DNA of 64,000 bases, taken from positions 2,294,001-2,358,000 of the forward strand of contig NW_026970820.1 of NCBI RefSeq assembly GCF_963678635.1, given 5' to 3'. The stretch is from Symsagittifera roscoffensis. Taxonomy: Eukaryota > Xenacoelomorpha > Acoela > Convolutidae. Of this stretch, positions 11,673 through 22,694 are shown one piece after another (position 1 is the stretch's first letter; every line of letters starts with the position of its first letter). The notes below the pieces were generated by a model. The model saw only the letters and a list, made by a program, of their open reading frames with translations, ran no database searches and was not told where the DNA came from. The position numbers were made by a program, and so were the translations under genes.

Positions 11673-11754
11673 CTGCGGTGCATCGGTGTTTGCGGGTGTA
11701 AGTTTTGAAGTGTGGCCTGGGGGCCATTGGCTTCAAGGCATGTGGCACTCGCAG
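11673..11754 (+). other. Nested head stem, family A
   Basis: CTGCG/CGCAG encloses TTGAAG/CTTCAA, which encloses TGGCC/GGCCA around a 4-nt loop. Family B keeps the arrangement with CTTGA/TCAAG in the middle stem (39828 with 39864). Hairpin A follows directly. Confidence 0.6.
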
Positions 11755-13251
11755 AAAAAGAGCACCCGAAGGGTGCTCTTTTCTGCTCGAAAACTCTAGG
11801 TCAATTAATTTTTTCTTAACCTTCACATTTTGTCAAACATTTTTTGACTTTTCCTTCTTCATTACTCACTGAGACTATTAACCATGATCGCTAACTTGCA
11901 TTGCTGGCTGATTATAATGACAAGTCACTCTGCGCCTTGATCAGTTAACAATGCAAAACATTGTGATTCTTGAAGAAGACTGTTTCGACGAAAACAAGTT
12001 TTCGGAAACAGTCCTGTTAACTTATTTTTGATCTCGTTTTTAAATTTATCGACTTTTAGTTGTTTTCAGTAGGCTATTGGACCTGAATTAGGTCCTAAAA
12101 GTTAATTTTGTCTCGAAATGATTAGAAGCAATAGAAAAAAAAAACATTTTTTTTTATTTGATAAATATAGTTGAAATAGAAACGTGAAAAATCTCTTTTT
12201 TTTCAAAAGTCATCAAAAATAGTTCCAATTGAATTGAATCACTAGGCTACAATGTATGAACCTGTTCAGAATGGTTTTCAAGACCAAAGCCGTAAAATTT
12301 CCATATTTGGAGAAAAGTAAAAAAAAAACACGTTTTTGGTTAACTCATAAAGGTAGATAAATCGGGTAAAGTCGTCTTTAAACATAAAGGATCAAAAAAT
12401 GATTTAATTAGGGCATACATGTAGTGTCCTTGTAAGGCCGCTTGCAAAAAATTACAACAATTGTGGTAGCCACTTCCGAAAACAAGTCTTTTTTTTCGAA
12501 ATTTAGCCAGTTTTATTTGTAGTAAAGTAGTAAAAAGCTACCCGAGAAAAAAAAGTTGTAAAAACCAAAATTTTCATCCAATTTTGACAATTAAATACTC
12601 TAAACCTACTAAAATGACTATGGCAAGCTCGAATATGCTATCAAAACTCGTTTTTTCTCACTTTTTAAAATTTTTGTTTTTTTGATATAAAATGTTGAGT
12701 CAGAAACAAGAAAAACCAATTTTTCTCAAAAAGTCAAAAAAAGTTGTTCCAATCAAATTGTTTCAATAGGCCACGCTTTGTGGACTTGTTTAGAAGTGTT
12801 AGCATGATCAAAGCCATAAAATTTCCATATTTAGAGAAAAGACGAAAAAAACACCTTTTTGGTTAATTTTTCCAAAAAAATGACCAAAAAATTAGGAGAC
12901 GGTCCTGAAAAAAAAAAAATTTTAAAAACAAAGTAACTCTAATTTCTACACAGTTAGACTCCCTAAACAGTCTTCTTTCATCCAATACTAAACAATCTAT
13001 CCCATTTTTTGGACTCAAATTGAGTTATTGAGTCATTTTAACCAAAAATCGTGTTTCGTTTTTCCGTTTTTGCCCCCCATTTCCCGCCATAAGTCAACAT
13101 ATAGAGTTTTTCTGGCCAAACGGCGTCCAATCGTATCCTTAGAATTGCATTTTGTAGCCGCATGCCAATTTTAAAGAAATTCTGACGAAACGTTTTCGAG
13201 ATCAGCCCCGATTCCGCCGACAGGGGTATAAGGTTATAAGAAACGAGAACC

Positions 13252-13272
13252 GGCAGGGACCCTACCCTTGCC
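13252..13272 (+). other. Hairpin C, family A form
   Basis: GGCA-GGG pairs with CCC-TTGCC around ACCCTA, with one unpaired T. It is the same in all eight family-A units. Confidence 0.75.
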
Positions 13273-13412
13273 TCGCCGTATCTCTGACGCCGAAGCGCGA
13301 CGACCACCTAGCACCAGTCATTGACCTGCGGTGCGTTAGTGTTTGCGGGTGTAAGTTTTGAAGTGTGGCCTGGCGGCCATTAGCTTCAAGGCATGTGGCA
13401 CTCGCAGAAAAA

Positions 13413-13431
13413 GAGCACCCGAAGGGTGCTC
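13413..13431 (+). other. Hairpin A, short-family form
   Basis: Arms GAGCACCC and GGGTGCTC form 8 bp around a 3-nt loop, GAA here. Other units have TTC, TCC or TGC. It is preceded by CACTCGCA and followed by a T-run and TGCTCGAAA. Stem plus T-run resembles an intrinsic or Pol III terminator. Confidence 0.8.
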
Positions 13432-13629
13432 TTTTCTGCTCGAAAACTATAAGTCAATTAATTTTTTCTTAACCTCCACATTTTGTTTAACATTTTATAA
13501 CCTTCCCTTGTTCATTTCTCCTTGAGACTATTAGCCATGATCGCTAACTTGCATTGCTGGCTGATTATAATGACAAGTCACTCTGCGCCTTGATCAGTTA
13601 ACAATGCAAAACATTGTGATTCTTGAAGA

Positions 13630-13667
13630 GGACTGTTTCAACAAAAACAAGTTTTCGGAAACAGTCC
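13630..13667 (+). other. Hairpin B, short-family form
   Basis: Outer arms GGACTGTTTC and GAAACAGTCC give 10 bp. Inner arms of up to 7 bp (AAAAC with GTTTT, extended to CGAAAAC with GTTTTCG in many units) follow, separated by a small internal loop. It is found in all complete short units, about 210-320 bp from the unit start. Confidence 0.8.
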
Positions 13668-15444
13668 TGTTAACTTATTTTTGATCTCGTTTTTAAGTTT
13701 ATCGACTTTTAGTTGTTTTCAGTAGGCTATTTGGACCTGAATTAGGTCCTAAAAGGTTAATTTTGTCTCAAAATGATTTGAAGCAATAGAAAAAAAAAAC
13801 ATTTTTTTATTTGATAAAAATAGTTGAAATAGAAACGTGAAAAATCTCTTTTTTTTCAAAAGTCATCAAAAGTAGTTAAAATTGAATTGAATCACTAGGC
13901 TACAATGTATGAACCTGTTCAGAAAGGTTTTCAAGACCAAAGCCGTAAAATTTCCATATTTAGAGAAAAGTCAAAAAAACACGTTTTTGGTTAACTCATA
14001 AAGGTAGATAAATCGGGTAAAGTCGTCTTTAAACCTAAAGGATCAGAAAATGAATTAATTAGGGCATACATGTAGTGTCCTTGTAAGGTCGCTTGCAAAA
14101 AATTACAACAATTGTGGTAGCCACTTCCGAAAACAAGTCTTTTTTTTTCGAAATTTGGCCAGTTTTATTTGTAGTAAAGTAGTAAAAAGCTACCCGAGAA
14201 AAAAAAGTTGTAAAAACCAAAATTTTCATCCAATTTTGACAATTAAATACTCGAAACCTACTAAAATTACTATGGCAAGCTCGAATATGCTATCAAAACT
14301 CATTTTTTCTCACTTTTTAAAAATTTTGATTTTTTGATATAAAATGTTGAGTCAGAAACGTGAAAAATCAGTTTTTATCAAAAAGTAAAAAAAGTTGTTC
14401 CAATCAAATTGTTTCAATAGGCCATGCTCTGTGGACTTGATTAGAAGTGTTAGCATGATCAAAGCCATAAAATTTCCATATTTAGAGAAAAGGCGAAAAA
14501 AACACCTTTTTGGTTAATTTTTCCAAAAAAATGACCAAAAAATTAGGAGACGGTCCTGGAAAAAAAAAAATTTTAAAAAAAAAGTAATTCTAATTTTTAC
14601 ATAGTTCGGCTCCCTTAACAGTCTTCTTTCATCCGATACTAAACAATCTATCTCATTTTTTGGACCCAAATTGAGTTATTGAGTCATTTTAACCAAAAAT
14701 CGTGTTTCGTTTTTCCGTTTTTGCCCCCCATTTCCCGCCATAAGTCAACATATAGAGTTTTTCTGGCCAAACGGCGTCCAATCGTATCCTTAGAATTGCA
14801 TTTTGTAGCCGCATGCCAATTTTGAAGAAATTCTGACGAAACGTTTTGGAGATCAGCCCCGATTCCGCCGACAGGGGTATAAGGTTATAAGAAACGAGAA
14901 CCGGCAGGGACCCTACCCTTGCCTCGCCGTATCTCTGACGCCGAAGCGCGACGACCACCTAGAGGCAGAGCAGGCGCCCACCCACCCGACCTGTGTTATT
15001 GACCTTTCCACCCAATCAGTCAGGCTTTGTCCAATTCTTTTTTTTTAAAATTCGATTAATTCTGTAGATGGAATCGAATCATGATGTGCCCTGAGTCATG
15101 AAAATTTGACAAACACTTGTCCGACTATTTAAAAGATTAATTTTTTAATCAGTTTTTTGTAATCGAATTGCAAAAACATTGGTTGGAAAAGAGCATTTTG
15201 CTTCATCAATATGTCAATAAACCAAAATGCACCGTGCATGTTCCATATTTGTATCCCAGTTTTGACATTGGGAAGAAGCAGCAAAATTTTAAATACCTTT
15301 TTATTTAAATTTTATCATAATTTCTCACAAATGAAACAAAAACTCCCCCCTCAAGTGCAACTTTTCCAGAAAACTGTAAATGCTGAAAAGTAACAACGCA
15401 ACACAGCGGCTGCTCTTTATTCTCTGCTCTTCATTCGAGGTCCC

Positions 15445-15486
15445 GGATGCCCCGAACTGGGACCACATGGGTCCCAGGGAGCATCC
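15445..15486 (+). other. Hairpin B', family G form
   Basis: Core CTGGGACC/GGTCCCAG (8 bp) has outer GGATGC/GCATCC (6 bp) with a bulge between. An extra GGTCCC just upstream can pair with GGGACC in a competing fold. Confidence 0.75.
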
Positions 15487-16689
15487 TATATAATTTTAGG
15501 CATAAAATATACAATCATGAGAACCAAAACTCTAATCAGTTTTTTGTTTTTCTTCTCTATACAAAGGGTATACAATTGCTTTTCTGTTTTAAAGAGCCTG
15601 TTATACTATCAAACAAAACATTACAGTTAAATTATAAATTCAAAACTTTTCCGTTTTTGAAACAAAATAGTTTATTTTGAGCCGCAATTAAACCTTCTAG
15701 CTCAGCAAAGTAACGAGCACTCTAGTTACACTACTCAACGCAAAAATTTCTGTGAAAAAATACAACTGAATCTGTTTTTTTTTGTAAACAAATGTTCCAT
15801 TGTTTTTCGTTTCGTTTATAATTAGGATTGGATACTTTATTAGTTGAAATCGAGCAGAAACAACTATTAAAAATTTTGTACCCCCTTCAATCAATTTTGA
15901 CACAAAAATACCAGACGCCATTAGTCAAACAATGGCAAGCTCAAATAATCCATCAAAAACCACTTTTTTTCATTTTTAAAATTGAATTTGTTTTCGACCA
16001 AAAAATAGTAGATGAAATTGGAAAAAAAAAGAAAATTTCCTGAATATGAAAAAATTGGTGTCAAACTGTCTTATCCATAGAAACACTTGCTATGAACCTA
16101 TTCAAAAAAGTTTTGTTGAGCAATGCCAAAAAAATTACCCCTTTTGAGAAAAATTCAAAAAACACATTTCTGGTTAACTCAAAAAAGTGGAAAAAGTGGG
16201 AAACGGTTTCTTCAAAATGAAACCATCCAAAAGTGGCACTAACTAAGTGCCCTTATTTTGTAAATTCAGACCCGCATGCGAAAAATGACAAAAACCTTTC
16301 GGGATTTTTTCGAGAACAGATTAGTTTCTCCGGAATTTAGGTAATTACTATTTTCATTACTATAGTTATAATTAAACTCAAATCTGAAAGACGTAAAAAC
16401 TACAATTTTTAATCAATTTTGACAAATGAATGATCAAAAACCACTAAAATGGCTATGGCAAGCTCGAATCTACCATCAGAAACCATTTTTTCCCATTTTT
16501 GAAAAATTTCATTTTTTTAAAAATAAATGTTGAGTCACAAACGGGAAAAACCATATTTTTTCAAAAAGTCAAAACAATTTGTTCCATTTAAACCAATTCA
16601 TTAGGCCAGACATTAGGAGCCTGTTCAGAATGGTTTTCATAATCAAAGCAGCAAAATTTACCCATTTTGAGAAAAGTCGAAAAAACACC

Positions 16690-16936
16690 ACTAAATTGGC
16701 TATAGCAAGTTCGAATCTACCATCAGAAACCATTTTTTCCCATTTCTGAAAATTTTCATTTTTAAAAAAATAAATGTTGAGTCACAAACGGGAAAAATCA
16801 TACTTTTTCAAAAATTCAAAAAAAATTGATCCATTTAAACTAATTCATCAGGCAACACGTTGGGAACCTGTTCAGAATGGATTTCATGATCATAGCAGCA
16901 AACTTTACCCATTTTGAGAAAAGTCGAAAAAACACC
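16690..16936 (+). repeat. 247 bp partial module duplication in U6
   Basis: This segment is present in U6 and absent at the matching site of U8. It is a diverged copy of neighbouring module sequence, bounded on both sides by CGAAAAAACACC. This fits unequal exchange within the unit. Confidence 0.8.
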
Positions 16937-17850
16937 TTTTTAGTTAACTTAAAAAAGTGGAAAAAGTGGGAACAGGGGTCTTCAAAAAGATACCATCCAA
17001 AAGTGGCATAAACAAACTGCCACTACTTTGTCAAATCAGACCTGCATGCGAACAATAAGAAAACTCTGACGAGAAGTTTTTGAGAACAGACTAGTTTTCC
17101 CGGAATTTTCGTAGTACTATATTGTTTACTATAGTAATAATTAAAGTCAAATCTAAAAAATCGTAAAAACTACAATTTTTATTCAATTTTGACAATTTAA
17201 TGATCAAAACCCAATAAATTGACTACGGCAAGGTGAAATACACTATCAAAAAGCATTTTTTCTCATTTTTGAAATTTTTTATTTTTTTGAGGAAAAATGT
17301 TGAGTCAGAAAAGGGAAAAATCAATTTTTTTTAAAAAGTCGAAAAAAATTGTTCCCTTCAAATTGATTCATTAGGCCACACTTTAGGAACCTGTTTAAAA
17401 TGGTTTTCAAGTCCAAAGCCGTAAAACTTACCCATTTTGAGAAAAGCCCAAAAAACACCTTTTTAGTTAACGCAAAAAAGTGGAAAAAGTGGGAAAAATG
17501 GTCTTCAAAATGAAACCATCAAAAAGTGGCATTAACAAACTGCCATTATTTCGTCAATTCAGACCCGCATGAAAAAATTGAGGAAGTTCTGACGAGACGT
17601 TTTGTAGAACGTGAAAGTTTCCAGCAAAAAGGTACATGTATAATTTTTATAGTACTTTTGCACGGGAGGGGCCCCTACCCCTCCCTAATTGCTTTTTTTG
17701 CTACACGCGACCATCTAGCCGGTCAGGTCTGCGTCCCACCCGCCCTCCGTGACTAATCTTGCTTCCGAGAAATATCAATTGTTTCACCTTTACCCCATCT
17801 CAGGTCAGTTACTCTTGAAAAAAGTCCTACTTGAAACGTTCGCATTCACT

Positions 17851-17869
17851 TTGCCCCCTACGGGCGCAA
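17851..17869 (+). other. Hairpin A, family H form
   Basis: TTGCCCCC and GGGCGCAA pair at seven of eight positions around TAC. It is repeated in U14. Confidence 0.65.
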
Positions 17870-18192
17870 TGGTGAAGCCCATTTTTTCTTCTCACTGAAC
17901 TTCTTCTCCGAACAGTTCACATAAAACATTACTATGGTTTTATCTAAATTTGCCGTGTCCAGCTGCGACTCCGACTTTTTTCACGTCACTGGTGTTCCAA
18001 CAACAGGACCACATGAGATTCCCATTCAGATACTGTCTCAATTTTGAAAAAACTGATTTGATTTTTTTGCCGTTTTTCGTAAATTAAACTAATTACTTCA
18101 TTCGAATTAAAAAAAAATACCGAAAAACACTTAAAGATAGCAAGACATTATTGTGACTGTCGTCTATATCTGTTCTCTTTGTTCAAGGTCAA

Positions 18193-18235
18193 TGATGCTC
18201 CCTAAGTGGGACCACAAGGGTCCCAGGGAGCATCA
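18193..18235 (+). other. Hairpin B', family H form
   Basis: Ten perfect outer pairs (TGATGCTCCC/GGGAGCATCA) and seven core pairs (TGGGACC/GGTCCCA) are interrupted only by TAAG on the 5' strand. It is the most stable local fold I found. Confidence 0.8.
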
Positions 18236-20129
18236 GTAAAGGCTTTGGATAGTATGCCATTTTTGATTAAGACAAAATCTTTGGCCAATTGTGTTTTTTT
18301 TCACAGTCCCTTATCCACTGCAAATGTAAAGACTAATTTTTGTTTGAAGTTTTAAAAAATAATAATAACCTTTTCATTTGTGATGACTCTTATCACTCAT
18401 AAATCAATGGAAGACTCTGACTAACCTTCTCAAGCATGAAAATACATAAAAAAAAATCTGGTTATTTCAGACTGCTTTTTTGTTAAATTTCAGATAGATT
18501 TTGAAAACTCTTTCTTCAAATTGTATGTCTGCCGAAAAAGAACAAAAATTACAAACTGAAACCATTTTGGTTAAATTAAGGCTCTTCACCCACCAAACTC
18601 GAAATTGCGAAGCTGAAACGAACAATCGACAACCCATTTTATAAGTTTTGTTTTATTTTTTTAAAACATGTGTCATATATTTTCAAAAGCAATTTATTAA
18701 AGTTTCATTTTTTACCAGAAAAGTAAGTCCGAAAAAAAACAGATTTTTAAATACTGTCAAAAAATAAGGTGGCAAGTAGTTTTACCAATGGAATCATAGT
18801 ATATGATTAAGTTCAAAATAGTTTTCATTACCATTGACTAGACGCTTACTCAATTTGAGAAATGTCGTTAATAACTTTTTTGGAAACATAAAAAACGGAT
18901 AATGGAAAAATTTTCTTCTAACTTATAGAAAAGAATTTTATGAGAAAAACCATTACTAATATCACGTGTAAATTACGAGAGTAGATTCAGGCCACATGCA
19001 AAATTTCAGCAGAAACACTCAAGCAATTTTGAGAACGAAACAATTGTTCCAGAAATTGACAAAGTAGTATATACACCAATTTTACCATAAATCATCAAAA
19101 TAAAAAAATCGCAGAAATTACAAATTTTATCCAATATTGACTTTTAAATACTCTATACCGACTAAATTGACTATGGTAAGCTCGAATCAACCATCAAAAA
19201 CCATTTTTAATCGTTTTGAATTTTTTAAGTTTTTTTCCATCAAAAAGTTGAGTCAGAAATGGGAAAAATGTTTTTTTTTCAGAAAAACAAAAAAAGTTGT
19301 TCAAAATCAACTAAAAAGCTAAGCCACATTTTTTGAACCTGGTCAGAATGATTCTGGTGACCGAAGCCGTAAAAAGTGCCCAATTCGAGGAAATTCGAAA
19401 AAACTCTTTTTTCAGCACTTTGAAAAAGTGGAAAAATGGAAAAAATGGTCTTCAAACAAATAGGATGAAAAAATGATCAGTAAAAGCATCGATGCCGTGT
19501 CAAATGAGGATCGCATGCCAATTTTTGAAACAATCCAACGGGTTTTTTTTAAGAACGAAATCATTTTTTGACAATTTTAGTAGTAGTATTTACACTAATT
19601 AGTACCATATATGGTCAAAATTCAAAAATACAAAAAACTACAATTTTTATCCAATTTTGACCTTCAAATACTCTATACCCACTAAATTGACTATCGGGAG
19701 CTCGAATCAACCATCAAAAACCATTTTTAATCACTTCCAAATTTTTTTTATTTTTTAAATCAAAATGTTGAGTCAGAAATAGGAAAAAACAATTTTTTTC
19801 AAAAAGTCAAAAAAAGTGGTCCCAATTGAATAAACTCAATAAACCACACTCTATGAACCTGTTCAGAATGGTTTTCATGACCAAAGCCGTAAAAACTACC
19901 CAATTTGAGAAACTTCGAAAAATCACCTTTTAGTTAACTCAAAAAAGTGGAAAAATCGGGTAAAATGGGCTTCAAACCGATAGGATCGAAAAGTGACCTT
20001 TATAAGATATGATTGCCGTGTCAAATTAGGGCCGCATGCAAAAATTCAGAAAAATTCAACGAAACGTTTTTGAGAACTCGACAAATTTGGTCGTTTTGTT
20101 AAAGGTTAAATTTTAGAAATTTTTTGTCC

Positions 20130-20151
20130 GGAAGGGGCCCCTTCCCCTTCC
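20130..20151 (+). other. Hairpin C, family H form
   Basis: Arms GGAAGGGG and CCCCTTCC form a perfect 8 bp stem around CCCCTT. It is repeated in U14 at 34227-34248. Confidence 0.8.
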
Positions 20152-20184
20152 TAAATGCTTTTTATGCTACACGCGACCATCTAG

Positions 20185-22694
20185 AGGCAGAGCAGGCGCC
20201 CCACCCACCCGACCTGTGTTATTGACCTTTCCACCCAATCAGTCAGGCTTTGTCCAATTCTTTTTTTTTTAAATTCGATTAATTCTGTAGATGGAATCGA
20301 ATCATGATGTGCCCTGAGTCATGAAAATTTGACAAACACTTGTCCGACTATTTAAAAGATTAATTTTTTAATCAGTTTTTTGTAATCGAATTGCAAAAAC
20401 ATTGGTTGGAAAAGAGCATTTTGCTTCATCAATATGTCAATAAACCAAAATGCACCGTGCATGTTCCATATTTGTATCCCAGTTTTGACATTGGGAAGAA
20501 GCAGCAAAATTTTAAATACCTTTTTATTTAAATTTTATCATAATTTCTCACAAATGAAACAAAAACTCCCCCCTCAAGTGCAACTTTTCCAGAAAACTGT
20601 AAATGCTGAAAAGTAACAACGCAACACAGCGGCTGCTCTTTATTCTCTGCTCTTCCTTCGAGGTCCCGGATGCCCCGAACTGGGACCACATGGGTCCCAG
20701 GGAGCATCCTATATAATTTTAGGCATAAAATATACAATCATGAGAACCAAAACTCTAATCAGTTTTTTGTTTTTCTTCTCTATACAAAGGGTATACAATT
20801 GCTTTTCTGTTTTAAAGAGCCTGTTATACTATCAAACAAAACATTACAGTTAAATTATAAATTCAAAACTTTTCCGTTTTTGAAACAAAATAGTTTATTT
20901 TGAGCCGCAATTAAACCTTCTAGCTCAGCAAAGTAACGAGCACTCTAGTTACACTACTCAACGCAAAAATTTCTGTGAAAAAATACAACTGAATCTGTTT
21001 TTTTTTGTAAACAAAGGTTCCATTGTTTTTCGTTTCGTTTATAATTAGGATTGGATACTTTATTAGTTGAAATCGAGCAGAAACAACTATTAAAAATTTT
21101 GTACCCCCTTCAATCAATTTTGACACAAAAATACCAGACGCCATTAGTCAAACAATGGCAAGCTCAAATAATCCATCAAAAACCACTTTTTTTCATTTTT
21201 AAAATTGAATTTGTTTTCGACCAAAAAATAGTAGATGAAATTGGAAAAAAAAAGAAAATTTCCTGAATATGAAAAAATTGGTGTCGAACTGTCTTATCCA
21301 TAGAAACACTTGCTATGAACCTATTCAAAAAAGTTTTGTTGAGCAATGCCAAAAAAATTACCCCTTTTGAGAAAAATTCAAAAAACACATTTCTGGTTAA
21401 CTCAAAAAAGTGGAAAAAGTGGGAAACGGTTTCTTCAAAATGAAACCATCCAAAAGTGGCACTAACTAAGTGCCCTTATTTTGTAAATTCAGACCCGCAT
21501 GCGAAAAATGACAAAAACCTTTCGGGATTTTTTCGAGAACAGATTAGTTTCTCCGGAATTTAGGTAATTACTATTTTCATTACTATAGTTATAATTAAAC
21601 TCAAATCTGAAAGACGTAAAAACTACAATTTTTAATCAATTTTGACAAATGAATGATCAAAAACCACTAAAATGGCTATGGCAAGCTCGAATCTACCATC
21701 AGAAACCATTTTTTCCCATTTTTGAAAAATTTCATTTTTTTAAAAATAAATGTTGAGTCACAAACGGGAAAAACCATATTTTTTCAAAAAGTCAAAACAA
21801 TTTGTTCCATTTAAACCAATTCATTAGGCCAGACATTAGGAGCCTGTTCAGAATGGTTTTCATAATCAAAGCAGCAAAATTTACCCATTTTGAGAAAAGT
21901 CGAAAAAACACCTTTTTTGTTAACTTAAAAAAGTGGAAAAAGTGGGAACAGGGGTCTTCAAAAAGATACCATCCAAAAGTGGCATAAACAAACTGCCACT
22001 ACTTTGTCAAATCAGACCTGCATGCGAACAATAAGAAAACTCTGACGAGAAGTTTTTGAGAACAGACTAGTTTTCCCGGAATTTTCGTAGTACTATATTG
22101 TTTACTATAGTAATAATTAAAGTCAAATCTAAAAAATCGTAAAAACTACAATTTTTATTCAATTTTGACAATTTAATGATCAAAACCCAATAAATTGACT
22201 ACGGCAAGGTGAAATACACTATCAAAAAGCATTTTTTCTCATTTTTGAAATTTTTTATTTTTTTGAGGAAAAATGTTGAGTCAGAAAAGGGAAAAATCAA
22301 TTTTTTTTAAAAAGTCGAAAAAAATTGTTCCCTTCAAATTGATTCATTAGGCCACACTTTAGGAACCTGTTTAAAATGGTTTTCAAGTCCAAAGCCGTAA
22401 AACTTACCCATTTTGAGAAAAGCCCAAAAAACACCTTTTTAGTTAACGCAAAAAAGTGGAAAAAGTGGGAAAAATGGTCTTCAAAATGAAACCATCAAAA
22501 AGTGGCATTAACAAACTGCCATTATTTCGTCAATTCAGACCCGCATGAAAAAATTGAGGAAGTTCTGACGAGACGTTTTGTAGAACGTGAAAGTTTCCAG
22601 CAAAAAGGTACATGTATAATTTTTATAGTACTTTTGCACGGGAGGGGCCCCTACCCCTCCCTAATTGCTTTTTTTGCTACACGCGACCATCTAG
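20185..22694 (+). repeat. U8: long unit, family G, near-copy of U6
   Basis: 2510 bp, by eye about 99% identical to U6 from its first base to CTAG, but without the 247 bp duplication. Hairpin B' is at 20668-20709 and hairpin C at 22640-22661. U7, a different family, lies between U6 and U8, so this is not a simple neighbouring duplication. Confidence 0.85.

Larger units (their letters stand above)
11660..13311 (+). repeat. U4: short unit, family A
   Basis: 1652 bp. The head starts GTCAATCTTTTACCTGCGG. A nested head stem can be drawn: CTGCG/CGCAG (11673 with 11750), TTGAAG/CTTCAA (11705 with 11731) and TGGCC/GGCCA (11713 with 11722). Hairpin A is at 11760-11778 (loop GAA). Hairpin B is at 11978-12013, one pair shorter because its first G is A, and it reads TTTCGACG at its turn. 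Hairpin C is at 13252-13272. It is nearly identical to U20, about 31 kb away. Confidence 0.85.
13312..14962 (+). repeat. U5: short unit, family A
   Basis: 1651 bp. The head starts CACCAGTCATTGACCTGCGG. Hairpin A is at 13413-13431, B at 13630-13667 and C at 14903-14923. Downstream of B lies the small dyad GGACCT/AGGTCC typical of family A. The tail is followed by a family-G head, a short-to-long junction. Confidence 0.85.
14963..17718 (+). repeat. U6: longest unit, family G with internal duplication
   Basis: 2756 bp. The head starts AGGCAGAGCAGGCG and has a C-rich CCCACCCACCCGACC stretch, with no hairpin A. Hairpin B' spans 15445-15486: core CTGGGACC/GGTCCCAG, outer GGATGC/GCATCC. A further upstream GGTCCC could pair with the core instead. 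Hairpin C is at 17664-17685. It is nearly identical to U8 except for about 247 extra bases at 16690-16936. The third GCATGC is mutated to GCATGA at 17568, as in U8. Confidence 0.85.
17719..20184 (+). repeat. U7: long unit, family H
   Basis: 2466 bp. The head starts CCGGTCAGGTCTGCGTCCC. Hairpin A is at 17851-17869 with one C-C mismatch (TTGCCCCC/GGGCGCAA). Hairpin B' at 18193-18235 is the strongest of its kind: TGATGCTCCC/GGGAGCATCA (10 bp) and TGGGACC/GGTCCCA (7 bp), separated by a TAAG bulge on the 5' side. Hairpin C is at 20130-20151 (GGAAGGGG/CCCCTTCC). Body modules end near 18995, 19513 and 20034. It is nearly identical to U14. Confidence 0.85.

Noticed and set aside
13038-13307. 89-codon minus-strand frame repeated in eight or nine family-A tails
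   Set aside because: It lies across hairpin C and the conserved tail. Its conservation is explained by near-identical DNA, most changes are too few to show codon bias, and families B to D break it. I see no domain.
13413-13440. Hairpin A plus T-run as a bacterial intrinsic terminator
   Set aside because: The shape fits, but nothing else in the window is bacterial, there is no upstream gene, and a eukaryotic host is far more likely.
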